Assembly (NCBI RefSeq): GCF_019218885.1
Contig: NZ_JAHUWT010000004.1
Span: 682,001 to 746,000, forward strand
DNA length: 64,000 nucleotides
Direction: 5' to 3'
Source of the DNA: Bordetella sp. BOR01
GTDB taxonomy: Bacteria; Pseudomonadota; Gammaproteobacteria; Burkholderiales; Burkholderiaceae_B
The number at the start of each line of letters is the position of its first letter. Position 1 is the first letter of the stretch. This document shows, in pieces, positions 46,434 to 56,232 of this stretch. The notes below the pieces were generated by a model. That model worked only from the letters and a program-made list of their open reading frames with translations, ran no database searches and was not told the DNA's origin. The translations under genes and the position numbers were made by a program.

Positions 46434-46497
46434 GCGGAATGCTCCGTGGGATGGGCGCGCCGGCTCGCGATATGTAATGGATATTGCCCGGTCTATA

Positions 46498-46509
46498 TCT
46501 AATATTAGA
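46498..46509. promoter_or_regulatory. Palindrome in LysR/acyl-CoA dehydrogenase divergent promoter
   Basis: TCTAATATTAGA, a perfect 12-bp palindrome 65 bp upstream of the LysR start in an AT-rich patch. It contains a T-N-A dyad consistent with LysR recognition (TCTAAT/ATTAGA arms). Confidence 0.4.
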
Positions 46510-46599
46510 CTGGCCGGACACGCGCAGGTAGATTGCCAATCAAAGCTGGCATGGTGCGGCATGCCGCGCAGCCAGCACCATTCCGTATCCGGAGGCCTA

Positions 46600-47757
46600 T
46601 TGGAAAACATTGCTGGCGCATTGCGCGTGATCGCCATCCCCCCCGAAGACGAAGCCTTGCGCGCGCCATTGCGAATGTTCCTGAAAGAGGCGCTGGCGCA
46701 GGTTGCGCCGCATGTGCGCGCCCGTTCGTGGATGGGATACGACGCCGATTTCAGCCGCGCACTGGCGCAACAAGGCTGGCTGGGCCTGACCTTGCCCCGC
46801 GCCTACGGCGGCGCCGGGCGCAGCAACTATGCCCGCTTTGTGGCCAGCGAAGAACTGCTGGCCATCGGCGCGCCGGTGTCGGCCCATTGGATTGCCGACC
46901 GGCAGACTGCGCCGCTGATTCTGCGCTACGGATCGGCCGGCCAGCGCGAGTTCTACCTGCCGCGCATCATTCGCGGCGAGGCCTTTTTCTGCATAGGCAT
47001 GAGCGAGCCCGACACAGGCTCGGACCTGGCCGGCATCCGCACCCGCGCCGAGCGCTTCGACGGGGGCTGGCGGTTGAATGGCCGCAAGATATGGACGACC
47101 AACGCCCATCGGTCGCACTATATGTGCGCGCTGGTGCGCAGCTCGGGCACGCCGCAGGACCGTCACCAGGGCCTGTCGCAGTTCATCGTGGACATGTCGT
47201 TGCCAGGTATTTCGGTACGGCCAGTGCGCGACATCGCGGGCGACACGCATTTCTGCGAAGTGCTGTTTGACAACGTCGCGCTGCCGGCCGAGGCACTGAT
47301 CGGCGACGAGGGCGCTGGCTGGCAGCAGGTAACCGCCGAACTGGCATTGGAACGCAGCGGGCCGGAACGCCTGCTTTCCAGCATGGTGCTGATCGACACC
47401 TGGCTGGCACACGCACGTGCCCGCCCCTGCGATGAACGGACGGCCGAGCTGGCCGGACGAATCGCGGCCCGGCTGGCGGTGCTGCGCGCCATGTCGCTTT
47501 CAGTGGCGGATCAACTGGAGCGGGGGCAGAATGCCGGCTTGCACGCCGTACTGGTCAAGGACCTGGGCACCGAGTTCGAACGCGACGTCGCCGAATGGAT
47601 TGCCGCACACCTGGGAAGCGAGTCCGGTACCCTGGCCGATGCTGAATTGACGCGCACGCTGGCCTACATCACGCGTATCAGCCCGACGTTTTCGCTGCGA
47701 GGCGGAACGCGCCACATCCTGCGCGGCATCGTCGCCCGCGAACTGGGCCTGCGCTGA
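46600..47757 (+). CDS. Acyl-CoA dehydrogenase family protein (large subunit of a pair)
   Basis: A 385-residue acyl-CoA dehydrogenase. Motifs include LTLPRAYGGAGRSNYARF, FCIGMSEPDTGSDLAGI (FAD/substrate region), IWTTNAHRSHYMCALVR and ELALERSGPERLLSSM. Its C-terminus reads SPTFSLRGGTRHILRGIVA, where classic enzymes have a catalytic Glu before Gly-Thr; here Gly replaces it, so catalysis would rely on the Glu in LALERSG. TTG 46600, with GGAGG 4 bases upstream, is used; an ATG at 46561 is an alternative. It is followed 38 bp later by a shorter homologue. Confidence 0.87.
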   Translation: MENIAGALRVIAIPPEDEALRAPLRMFLKEALAQVAPHVRARSWMGYDADFSRALAQQGWLGLTLPRAYGGAGRSNYARFVASEELLAIGAPVSAHWIADRQTAPLILRYGSAGQREFYLPRIIRGEAFFCIGMSEPDTGSDLAGIRTRAERFDGGWRLNGRKIWTTNAHRSHYMCALVRSSGTPQDRHQGLSQFIVDMSLPGISVRPVRDIAGDTHFCEVLFDNVALPAEALIGDEGAGWQQVTAELALERSGPERLLSSMVLIDTWLAHARARPCDERTAELAGRIAARLAVLRAMSLSVADQLERGQNAGLHAVLVKDLGTEFERDVAEWIAAHLGSESGTLADAELTRTLAYITRISPTFSLRGGTRHILRGIVARELGLR

Positions 47758-47795
47758 CGCGCGAATGTCGACTATCTATAGGAACTCCATCCATC

Positions 47796-48809
47796 ATGAC
47801 TGATTCCGTGGCCGACACCCTGTACGAAAGCATTGCCCGCCCCCTGGCCGAACTCTGTCCGGCCGCAACGGTACGCAACATCGAGGACCGGCAGGCGCAC
47901 GCCGACGCCTGGCATGCCATCGATGCCCTGGGCTACACCGACGCGTTGATACCGGATGGCGGCGGCGGCGCCGGGCTGGTGCTGCCCGAAGTGTTCGGCC
48001 TGCTATTCGCCGCGGGCGAGGCCGGCCTGCCTTTCCCGTTCGGCGACACCATTGCGGCGCGCGCGCTGCTGGCCCGCGCAGGCCATTCCGGCAACGGGGC
48101 GTGCATCGCCATCGCGAAATCGATACCGGCCGCCGGCGATGGCATCGCCTGCGCCGAGGTGCCTGGCGCCTGGCTGGTGGACGCGTTCCTGGTAGAGCAC
48201 GACGATACCTGGCTGCTGATGCCCGCCGCCCAGGCGCGGATAACGGCGGGCACGTACCGCCGCAGCTCGGGCAGCCCCTCGTGGCCCACGCGCGAGGCGG
48301 CAACCGCCCGGTTGGCGCTCGAGCACGCCGGCGCCGCGGCATGGACCAACGCCCTACGCAGTGCCGAGATGGCAGGCACCATGCAAGCCGTGTTGCGCCA
48401 GACGATTGCCTATGCCCAAGAGCGCAGCCAGTTCGGCAAGCCGCTGGGCCGCTTTCAGGCGGTGCAGCAAGATATCAGCGTATTGGCCGAGCAAGTGGCC
48501 TCGGTGGCCATGGCGGCCCGGCTGGGATGCGCCGCCACGGCGCACCAGCCGGACCCGACACGAGCGGCCATGGCACGCCTGCGTGCCTGCGAAGCCGTGC
48601 CCACCGTATGCGCCATTGCCCATGCCGTCCATGGCGCCATCGGCGTCACCGATGAATTGACACTGGGCCTGCGCACCGCCCGCCTGCGCGAATGGCGCGC
48701 CACCGGCGCATCGGAACAGCAGTGCGCCGCGACCATCGGCGCCCACGTACTGGCCGGGCCGGCTCGCCCATTATTGGACATCGTGCGCGACGCCGTAACG
48801 CCCGCCTGA
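47796..48809 (+). CDS. Acyl-CoA dehydrogenase-like protein, short partner subunit
   Basis: A 337-residue acyl-CoA dehydrogenase homologue, shorter than usual, with an abbreviated middle domain. The C-terminal domain is recognisable from YAQERSQFGKPLGRFQAVQQ; the beta-domain motif PDTGSD is absent, and GEAGLPFPFGDTIAARALLA lies in its place. Adjacent full-length and short paralogues are typical of steroid and aromatic-side-chain degradation enzymes that assemble as alpha2beta2 heterotetramers, with one active site per heterodimer. That assembly is inferred. A thiolase follows 34 bp later. Confidence 0.82.
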   Translation: MTDSVADTLYESIARPLAELCPAATVRNIEDRQAHADAWHAIDALGYTDALIPDGGGGAGLVLPEVFGLLFAAGEAGLPFPFGDTIAARALLARAGHSGNGACIAIAKSIPAAGDGIACAEVPGAWLVDAFLVEHDDTWLLMPAAQARITAGTYRRSSGSPSWPTREAATARLALEHAGAAAWTNALRSAEMAGTMQAVLRQTIAYAQERSQFGKPLGRFQAVQQDISVLAEQVASVAMAARLGCAATAHQPDPTRAAMARLRACEAVPTVCAIAHAVHGAIGVTDELTLGLRTARLREWRATGASEQQCAATIGAHVLAGPARPLLDIVRDAVTPA

Positions 48810-48843
48810 TGAACGCCCCTGCTTTCTTTCCAGGACAGCCCGC

Positions 48844-50043
48844 ATGAAACCCGCTCAGGATCCTGTTGTCATCCTCGGTGCCCAGCGCACCCCTATCGGC
48901 GCCTTCCAAGGCGCCCTGTCGGCCTACGCCGCCACGGCGCTGGGCGCGCACGCCTTGCGCGCCGCCGTCGATCAGGCCGGCATCGCCATCGATACGCCAC
49001 AAGAGGCTTTCATGGGATGCTGCCTGTTCGCCAATCTGGGGCAGGCGCCCGCGCGCCAGGCGGTGCTGGGTGCCGGCTTGCCCGTCGGCGTGCAAGCGAC
49101 CACGCTGAGCAAGATGTGCGGTTCAGGCATGAAGGCGGCCATGCTGGCGCACGACATGCTGCGCGCGGGCTCTGCCCGGGTACTGCTGGCCGGAGGCATG
49201 GAATCGATGACGAACGCCCCGCATCTGATACCCCGGGGCCGGCAAGGCTACCGCCTGGGCGGCGGCGAACTGCTGGACCACATGTATCGCGACGGCCTGC
49301 AGGATGCCTACGAGGGCTGCCTGATGGGGCACTACGCGGATCTGGCAGCGCGCGAGCTGGGTTTTGGCCGCGCCGACCAGGATGCCTATGCCGCCCGCAG
49401 CATCGAGCGCGCGCAGCGCGCCGTGGCCGAGGGGGCCTTTGCGGCCGAGATCGCGGCCCTGCCCCGCAGCCCTGGAATAGCGGCCGGCGCGGCCGGACCG
49501 ATGATCGCCGATGACGAAACCCCGGCCCTGTGCAAGGCCGACAAACTGCCCAGGCTGAAACCGGTGTTCAACCCCGACGGCACCGTTACCGCGGGCAATG
49601 CCTCTTCGATCTCGGATGGCGCCGCCGCCATGGTACTGAGCCTGGCGTCGCAGGCCGACCGCATGGGGCTGGCACCGCGTGCGCGCATTGTCGGCCATGC
49701 CACCGCGGCCTTGGCGCCCGGCCGTTTTCCCGAGGCTCCTGTCCAGGCCATCACTCGCCTGCTGGACCAGGTCGGCTGGACACGCGACCAAGTCGACCTG
49801 TACGAGATCAATGAAGCCTTCGCCGTGGTGACGCTGATTGCCTTGCGCGAATTGGCGCTGCCGCCGGAGCAGGTCAATGTGCACGGTGGCGCTTGCGCCA
49901 TGGGGCATCCGGTGGGCGCGACCGGGGCACGCATCGTGGTGACGCTGCTGCATGCGCTGGAGCGCCACGGCTTGCGGCGCGGCGTGGCCTGCCTGTGCCT
50001 GGGCGGCGGCGAAGCAACCGCCATGGCCATCGAACGTGATTGA
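48844..50043 (+). CDS. Acetyl-CoA acetyltransferase / thiolase
   Basis: A 399-residue thiolase. The acylated Cys is Cys92 in LSKMCGSGMKAAM; the His in HGGACAMGHPVGATGARI and the C-terminal Cys in CLCLGGGEATAMAIE complete the active site. Family blocks ASSISDGAAAMVLS and YEINEAFAVVTL are present. It cleaves a 3-ketoacyl-CoA to acetyl-CoA plus a shortened acyl-CoA, or condenses two acetyl-CoA. Its place after paired dehydrogenases and before a racemase-type transferase makes the degradative direction likely. The next gene starts 16 bp later. Confidence 0.93.
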   Translation: MKPAQDPVVILGAQRTPIGAFQGALSAYAATALGAHALRAAVDQAGIAIDTPQEAFMGCCLFANLGQAPARQAVLGAGLPVGVQATTLSKMCGSGMKAAMLAHDMLRAGSARVLLAGGMESMTNAPHLIPRGRQGYRLGGGELLDHMYRDGLQDAYEGCLMGHYADLAARELGFGRADQDAYAARSIERAQRAVAEGAFAAEIAALPRSPGIAAGAAGPMIADDETPALCKADKLPRLKPVFNPDGTVTAGNASSISDGAAAMVLSLASQADRMGLAPRARIVGHATAALAPGRFPEAPVQAITRLLDQVGWTRDQVDLYEINEAFAVVTLIALRELALPPEQVNVHGGACAMGHPVGATGARIVVTLLHALERHGLRRGVACLCLGGGEATAMAIERD

Positions 50044-50059
50044 ACCCGGAGCCCACGGC

Positions 50060-51208
50060 ATGACGCCTGATCAATCTGCCTCCGCGCGCGGGCCCCTGGC
50101 GGGCCTGCGCATCGTCGAACTGGCCGGCATAGGCCCCGGACCGATGGCGGCCATGCTGCTGGCCGACCTGGGCGCCACGGTACTGCGCATCGAACGCACG
50201 GAACCTGTCGACCTGGGCGTGAAACGGGAACTGCGCTACAACCTGCTGCTGCGCAACCGCATCCCCATCGCCCTGGACCTGAAGCGGCCCGATGCGGTCG
50301 AACTGGTGCTCAAGCTGGTAGAGCGGGCGGATGCCCTGATTGAAGGATTCCGCCCTGGCGTCACCGAGCGCCTGGGCCTGGGGCCCGATGCGTGCCTGGC
50401 GCGCAACCCGAAGCTGGTGTATGGCCGTGTCACCGGATGGGGCCAGCATGGCCCGCTGGCGCCGGTGGCCGGCCATGACATCAACTACATATCGATCACC
50501 GGCATTCTCGATGCGATCGGCCGGCATGGCCAGCCGCCCACCGTACCGCTGGCATTGGTCGGCGACTTTGCCGGTGGCGCGCTGTACCTGGCCACCGGTG
50601 TATTGGCGGCCATGCTGGAAGCGCGCACGTCGGGCCAGGGGCAAGTGGTGGATGCCGCGATCGTCGATGGCGTGGCGCACATGGCCACTACCTTCTTCGG
50701 ACTAGCCGCGGCCGGTTGCTGGCAGCCGCAGCGCGGCACGAACATCCTGGACTCGGGCGCGCCCTTCTATGATGTCTACCAATGCAGCGACGATGCATGG
50801 ATATCCATCGGCCCGATCGAGGCGCGGTTTCATCATAATCTGCTGCAGGCGCTGGGCCTGAGCCCGGCGGCTATCGAGCAACTGGGCGACCACGCGAATC
50901 CTGCCACCTGGCCCCGGCTGCGCACCACCCTGTCCGGCATCTTCCGCCAGCGTCCCCGGCAAGCGTGGTGCGACGCCCTGGCCCACCAGGACGTTTGCTA
51001 TGCGCCGGTGCTATCGCTGGACGAAGCGCCCCGGCACCCACACCTGCGGGCCCGGCAGACCTTCGTGAACGTGGATGGCGTGGTGCAGCCTGCCCCCGCC
51101 CCGCGCTTTAGCCGCAGCGGCACGGCCCCCCCCTCGCCGCCGCGCGCCGCCAGCCCGCAGACACTGGACCAAGTCTTGCGGGAATGGGGCATCGACGCGA
51201 ACGCGTGA
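50060..51208 (+). CDS. Alpha-methylacyl-CoA racemase-like CaiB/BaiF CoA-transferase family protein
   Basis: A 382-residue family III protein. Beginning RGPLAGLRIVELAGIGPGPM and MAAMLLADLGATVLRIERTE, it matches alpha-methylacyl-CoA racemases more than transferases. The catalytic pair is expected in VYGRVTGWGQHGPLAPVAGH and DINYISITGILDAIGR (Asp preceding). NxSGxxG-like NILDSGAPFYDVYQC lies further on. Racemisation of 2-methyl-branched acyl-CoA would let an S-specific dehydrogenase pair proceed, which fits the operon. ATG 50060 is the family N-terminus. Confidence 0.88.
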   Translation: MTPDQSASARGPLAGLRIVELAGIGPGPMAAMLLADLGATVLRIERTEPVDLGVKRELRYNLLLRNRIPIALDLKRPDAVELVLKLVERADALIEGFRPGVTERLGLGPDACLARNPKLVYGRVTGWGQHGPLAPVAGHDINYISITGILDAIGRHGQPPTVPLALVGDFAGGALYLATGVLAAMLEARTSGQGQVVDAAIVDGVAHMATTFFGLAAAGCWQPQRGTNILDSGAPFYDVYQCSDDAWISIGPIEARFHHNLLQALGLSPAAIEQLGDHANPATWPRLRTTLSGIFRQRPRQAWCDALAHQDVCYAPVLSLDEAPRHPHLRARQTFVNVDGVVQPAPAPRFSRSGTAPPSPPRAASPQTLDQVLREWGIDANA

Positions 51209-51230
51209 CCGTGCACGGCACGGCCAAAGC

Positions 51231-52199
51231 CTATTCCACCTTGCCGATGCGCTGCACTGCGCGGGCCATGGCCTGCGCATCGGTTTTCCAGTAGGCGGCG
51301 AACTCGGGCGCGTCCATGTATTGCACCGGGCTGCCTGCCCCCAGGATGGTCTGCTGCACCTTGGGATCGTTGAGTGCCTTGCGCGATGCTTCGCGCAGGC
51401 GCTCCACCACCGGAGCTGGCGTGCCGGCCGGCACGAAGATGCCCGACCACTGCACGAACTTGACGTCATAGCCCTGCGAGGCCAGCGTGGGCACCTGCGG
51501 CAGCGCGGCCAATTGGGTATCGCCCCAGTGCGCCAGGGCGCGCAGCTTGCCGGCCTGGATATGCTGCACGACGCTGGAAGGCCCGCTGGATATGGCATCG
51601 ACCTGCCCGCCCAGCAAGGCCGCCACGGCCGGGCCAGCCCCCGTGAACGGCACATGCGTCAAGTCGATACCGGCGGCGCCTTTCAGCATTTCCATCGGCA
51701 CGTGCATCGAGCCATAGATGCCCGAACTGCCATAGTTCAGGGCGCCGGGCCGGCGCTTGGCTTCGGCCACGAAGTCCTGCAGGGTCTTCCAGGGTGAATC
51801 GGCGCGCACGATCAATACCGTGGGATCGGCCGTGACGCGGGCAATGGGCGCAAACTGATCGAGCTGGAAAGCCGCCTTGCGGCCCAGGATACGATCGGCT
51901 TCGGGCAGGATCGAGATCGAGGACAGGCTCATCAGCACGGTGTAGCCATCGGGCGCCGCACGCGCAGCCTGGCCGATACCCACCGAGCCACCCGCACCCG
52001 CCTTGTTTTCGATCACGACGCTCTGGCCCAGTTGATGCGACAGCGCCTCGGCCACCGGCCGTGCCACCGTGTCCGCCACGCCGCCAGGAGGAAACGGCAC
52101 GATCATGGTGATGGGCCGATCGGGATACTGCGCATGCGCCCAGCAGGCCACCAGCCCCAGGGCGGCGCCGCACCACCATTTTCTTGTGGGAAAAATCAT
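51231..52199 (-). CDS. Bug-family tripartite tricarboxylate receptor protein
   Basis: A 322-residue periplasmic binding protein. A signal peptide of about 24 residues ends WAHAQ, followed by YPDRPITMIVPFPPGGVADT, VENKAGAGGSVGIGQAAR-type block (IENKAGAGGSVGIG), and VPFTGAGPAVAALLGGQVDA. The start at 52199 is preceded by GGAGACATG-type context (GAGGGCTGGAGAC). It converges on the racemase gene, 22 bp away, and faces a 341-bp non-coding stretch upstream. Ligand is unknown. Confidence 0.9.
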   Translation of the reverse strand: MIFPTRKWWCGAALGLVACWAHAQYPDRPITMIVPFPPGGVADTVARPVAEALSHQLGQSVVIENKAGAGGSVGIGQAARAAPDGYTVLMSLSSISILPEADRILGRKAAFQLDQFAPIARVTADPTVLIVRADSPWKTLQDFVAEAKRRPGALNYGSSGIYGSMHVPMEMLKGAAGIDLTHVPFTGAGPAVAALLGGQVDAISSGPSSVVQHIQAGKLRALAHWGDTQLAALPQVPTLASQGYDVKFVQWSGIFVPAGTPAPVVERLREASRKALNDPKVQQTILGAGSPVQYMDAPEFAAYWKTDAQAMARAVQRIGKVE

Positions 52200-52540
52200 G
52201 TCTCCAGCCCTCCTCGAGTGTGCGGGCGGCGGTACGCGGCAGGGTACGCAGCCACGGGCCGGGCCCACCATAGTGAACCAATTGGATCGTATTTTTGTTC
52301 AGTTCCCGTGCCGGCCACGTTAGCGGCTGGCTGCCTCGCCAGCTGTCTCTTTCTCGGCAAGCTGGGCTCACTCTAGAACTGTATCGGTCCCAAGGCAAGT
52401 ATTTTTCCGGACCGGAAATCAGCCAATTGGTACAAGATCATTGCCAGCAGGCCAATCGACGAAAACCATTTGCGGCCGCGATGAAAAAGTGCCTGGCTCC
52501 CTTGCGGAAGCCAGGCACCTGGAGACCGTATCGGGCCTGC
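52200..52540. other. Intergenic stretch between Bug gene and amino-acid ABC operon
   Basis: A 341-bp stretch without a convincing gene. It must contain the promoter of the Bug gene to its left, and at 52484-52518 it holds the terminator of the ABC operon to its right. It is noticeably AT-richer around 52270-52460 than neighbouring coding DNA. Short open frames here lack ribosome sites and coding bias. Confidence 0.6.
52484..52518 (-). terminator. Rho-independent terminator of the amino-acid ABC operon
   Basis: Read on the minus strand: GTGCCTGGCT (52518-52509), loop TCCGCAAGGG, AGCCAGGCAC (52498-52489), then TTTTT (52488-52484). A perfect 10-bp stem with a U-run, 22 bases after the ATPase stop. 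It shares the GTGCCTGGC arm with hairpins at 289-318 and with the 27-bp repeat. Confidence 0.9.
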
Positions 52541-53265
<725 letters not shown>

Positions 53266-53269
<4 letters not shown>

Positions 53270-53925
53270 AGTATGCGCATCCTTTTTTCTACCAGGCGCA
53301 GCGCCAATGCCAGCGCGCCCGTCAGGATCAGGTAGATGATGGCCACCGCCGACCAGATTTCCACTGCCCGGAAGTTGCTGGCCATGATTTCCTGGCCCTG
53401 CCGGGTAAGTTCGGCCACGCCGATCACGATGAACAACGACGAGTCTTTCAGGCTGATGATGCACTGGTTGCCCAGCGGCGGGATCATGCGGCGAAACGCG
53501 ACCGGCCCGATGATGTGCACCAGGATCTTGTGAAACGGCAGGCCCATGGCCTGGCCGGCTTCTTTCAGGCCCTTGTGCACCGACAGCAGCGAGCCGCGCA
53601 CGATCTCGGCAATGTACGCGCCCGAGTTGATGATCAGGGTGGCGATGGCCGCCCAGAGCGCGTCCACCCGCAGGCCGGGCATCATCAGCGGCAAGGCGAA
53701 GTAGATGAACATGACCTGCACCACGATGGGCGTGCCGCGGATCACTCCGATATACACCTGCGCGATGGCCGACAGCAGCTTGGGCCCGTAGGCACGGGCC
53801 ACACCGGCCAGCGCTCCCAGCGCGAAGCCGCCCACCAAACCCCAGAAGGTGATCTTGACGGTCATCAGCGTGCCGTCGAGCAGATTGGGCACTGCGGCCC
53901 AGATGACAGACCAGTCGAATTGCAC
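53266..53925 (-). CDS. Polar amino-acid ABC transporter permease
   Basis: A 219-residue inner-membrane permease of the HisM/GlnP group, with about five membrane segments. The family motif [20 protein letters not shown] and the EAA loop [20 protein letters not shown] are present. The ATPase gene overlaps by 4 bp and the binding protein is upstream, so this single permease probably works as a homodimer. It is co-transcribed with both. Confidence 0.92.
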
Positions 53926-54002
53926 GGTCTTCCCCTATATTGTGATGCCCGCGGGCCGTTGCGGCTTGCGCCGCGCGGCCCGGTTTCGCTACGCGCGTGG
54001 GC

Positions 54003-54749
54003 TCAGGGCTGCTTGCCGAACCACTTGGTATAGATGGCGTCGTACTGGCCGTTGGACTTCAGCGTGGCCAGGGCCTGGTTCACCTTGGCGACCAGGTCGC
54101 TACCCTTGGGGAAGGCAATGCCGTAGAAATCGCCGCTCTTGACCGTGCCCGCGACCTTCACGCGGCCCTTGCCGGCGGTGTTGGCGTAGTACTGGACGTT
54201 GGGCGTATCGTGCACGGCGGCATCGACACGGCCGGTAGCCAGTTCCAGATAGGCGTTATCGATATTGGGGAACAGGCGCAGCTTGGCATCCGGCACTTCT
54301 TTCTTCATGAAGTCGACCGTGGCGGTGCCGGTCTTGACCGCTACGCTCTTGCCGGCCAGATCCTGGGCCGACTTGATATCGGTATTGTTCTCGGCAACCA
54401 GGATGGCCAGGCCGCTTTCATAATAGGGATCGGAAAAATCGATGACCTGCTTGCGGTCGTCGCGGATGGTGATGCCGGCCAGCGCCGCGTCGATGTTCTT
54501 GGTTTGCAGGCCGGGGATGATGCCGTTGAAATCCATCGGCTGCAGCTTGTACTTCAGGTTGAGTTCTTTGGCGATGGCGGCCCACAGGTCGATATCAAAG
54601 CCGGTATAGGTACTGCCCTGCTTGAATTCGAACGGGACGAAGGCGGTATCGGTGGCAACGATCAGTTCTCTGTCCTGGGCTGCGGCGGTGGACACGGCGC
54701 CGATCAGGCTCAAGCCCACCAGCGCGGCAGCGATTTTGCGCTTAATCAT
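54003..54749 (-). CDS. Amino-acid ABC transporter substrate-binding protein (GlnH-like)
   Basis: A 248-residue periplasmic family 3 solute-binding protein. A signal peptide of about 24 residues ends STAAAQ, then [36 protein letters not shown], and the ligand-site blocks [20 protein letters not shown] and [17 protein letters not shown]. Overall it is closest in pattern to glutamine-binding GlnH. The start at 54749 has GGAGAATTTCG upstream. It is first in an operon with permease and ATPase, and divergent from the C45 peptidase gene. Glutamine specificity is likely but not proven. Confidence 0.9.
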   Translation of the reverse strand: MIKRKIAAALVGLSLIGAVSTAAAQDRELIVATDTAFVPFEFKQGSTYTGFDIDLWAAIAKELNLKYKLQPMDFNGIIPGLQTKNIDAALAGITIRDDRKQVIDFSDPYYESGLAILVAENNTDIKSAQDLAGKSVAVKTGTATVDFMKKEVPDAKLRLFPNIDNAYLELATGRVDAAVHDTPNVQYYANTAGKGRVKVAGTVKSGDFYGIAFPKGSDLVAKVNQALATLKSNGQYDAIYTKWFGKQP

Positions 54750-54915
54750 CGAAATTCTCCTGTAGAGACAACAGACCCTGGTGTGCACCGGGGCAGCCAA
54801 CCAGCACGCCCGGGCGGATGGCCCGGCGGGCTTGCCGGCTCATCTTAACTCATCTGTCCCCATGCCAACCGCGCGCCGGGAAATTACAATCGGATCATCC
54901 GCAGGAGATCCATTC

Positions 54916-55938
54916 ATGTCGTTCAAGCCCATACGCATCGCCGGCACCCGCCGCCAGATCGGCCAGGCGCTGGGCAAGCTGGCCCGGCCGCTGATGTCTG
55001 TCTACCTGGACCAGAGCGCCACCTGGCAGGCGCTGCGCCCTTGGCGCGGCCATGCTTATCTGCAGGAACTGGCAGGCCATGCGCAAGAGGCCTTGCCCGA
55101 CATCTGGGAAGAATTCGAAGGCCTGGCCGAGGGCTTGCGCATGCCGGCCGCCGACCTGCTGCTATGGCACTGCCGCGGCGACCTGCTGCACAAGACTACC
55201 GACGGCTGTACCTCGGTGGCATTGCAATCGGCCGACGGCAAGCGCTGGATCGCCCACAATGAAGACGGCGACCCTTACCTGTATGGCCGGTGCCACGTGG
55301 TCGATGTGCAGCCTGACGATGCACCAGGCTACATCAGCTTCTACTACCCGGGCTCGCTGCCCGGCCATACCTTTGGCGCCAACCGCGCCGGCCTGGCGCA
55401 AACCATCAACAACCTGCGCACCCGCGTGCGGCGCGCCGGCGTACCGCGCATGTTCCTGGCGCGCGCCGTGCTCGACTGCGCCACGCTCGACCAGGCGATC
55501 GAACTGCTGGCACACATGCCGCGCGCAGGCGCCTTCCATCACACGCTGGGCGCGGTGGGCGACGAACGGCTGCTGAGCATCGAGGCCACGCCGGGCGCCT
55601 GCTCGGTCGAGACCGTGGCGCGCCGCTATGGACACGCCAATCACCTGATTCACCAGGGCACCCGGAATATCGCCCAGATCGTGACAGATTCGTCGCGCGC
55701 GCGGCAGAACCGCATCGATGCGCTGGTCGACACCTGGAATGAAGCCACCGGCGAAGCCGACCTGGTTGCCGCCTTGCACGACACCGAGGGCGCGCTGCCC
55801 ATCCTGCGCCGCGCGGCCGGCGACCCCGACGAGGAGAACACGCTGGCCACCGCCGTTTTTACACTGGACGACGAGCACGTGGCGCTGCGCGTCTACGACC
55901 GCAAGGCCAGCGCCTCACAGGACATCACCGTAAAGTGA
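54916..55938 (+). CDS. C45-family peptidase / acyl-CoA:6-APA acyltransferase-like protein
   Basis: A 340-residue Ntn-hydrolase-fold protein. The probable nucleophile is Cys98 in DGCTSVALQS, followed by GKRWIAHNEDGDPYLYGRCH, the conserved amidohydrolase block, and later GANRAGLAQTINNLRTR. In characterised members the Cys becomes N-terminal after self-cleavage of the preceding Gly-Cys bond, so a 97-residue propeptide is expected. Reaction could be amide hydrolysis or acyl transfer; substrate is unknown. ATG 54916 has AGGAGATCC upstream. It is divergent from the amino-acid transporter and followed by structured element 1. Confidence 0.82.
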   Translation: MSFKPIRIAGTRRQIGQALGKLARPLMSVYLDQSATWQALRPWRGHAYLQELAGHAQEALPDIWEEFEGLAEGLRMPAADLLLWHCRGDLLHKTTDGCTSVALQSADGKRWIAHNEDGDPYLYGRCHVVDVQPDDAPGYISFYYPGSLPGHTFGANRAGLAQTINNLRTRVRRAGVPRMFLARAVLDCATLDQAIELLAHMPRAGAFHHTLGAVGDERLLSIEATPGACSVETVARRYGHANHLIHQGTRNIAQIVTDSSRARQNRIDALVDTWNEATGEADLVAALHDTEGALPILRRAAGDPDEENTLATAVFTLDDEHVALRVYDRKASASQDITVK

Positions 55939-55984
55939 GGCGGGTTTTGGGGCGTTTGGCTTCGGGGGTTGAGTTCTTGAATCA

Positions 55985-56110
55985 CCTCGGCGTCCTGGGC
56001 ATGGGGCCGGGCGAAGCCCGTCAGGCTCGGGCGCATACGGACGCCCTTGGCCTGCTGCGCAGGCTGCCCCGCCGGTCAACTCGCCCAACCCCATGCCCAG
56101 GACGCCGAGG
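55985..56110 (+). repeat. Variable-stem structured element, copy 1
   Basis: Perfect 22-bp outer arms, starting CCTCGGCGTCCTGGG at 55985-56006 and its exact complement at 56089-56110, enclose a 66-nt core at 56020-56085. The core is 57/66 identical to the core of copy 2 but the arms are unrelated to copy 2's arms. Within the core, GGGCG/CGCCC and CCTG-CTGCG-CAGG can form two small hairpins on top of the outer stem. It lies 46 bases after the C45 peptidase stop, in sense orientation. Confidence 0.75.
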
Positions 56111-56232
56111 CTGGTCAGTGTCTAGCAATGGCGAGCCTGCACGCAAAACCCTTGGGAAAAAAACCATTCTGCGCTACGCCTAGATAACTGAGTTCCAGCG
56201 CACTGGCGATAGTTCGAATTCACACAGACGCA

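Noticed and set aside
55935-56183. An 82-codon plus-strand frame across structured element 1
   Set aside because: It is explained by the long inverted repeat and the GC-rich core; it overlaps the C45 peptidase stop and has no ribosome site. The similarity of its peptide to copy 2 is recorded as the alternative to the RNA/DNA-element reading.
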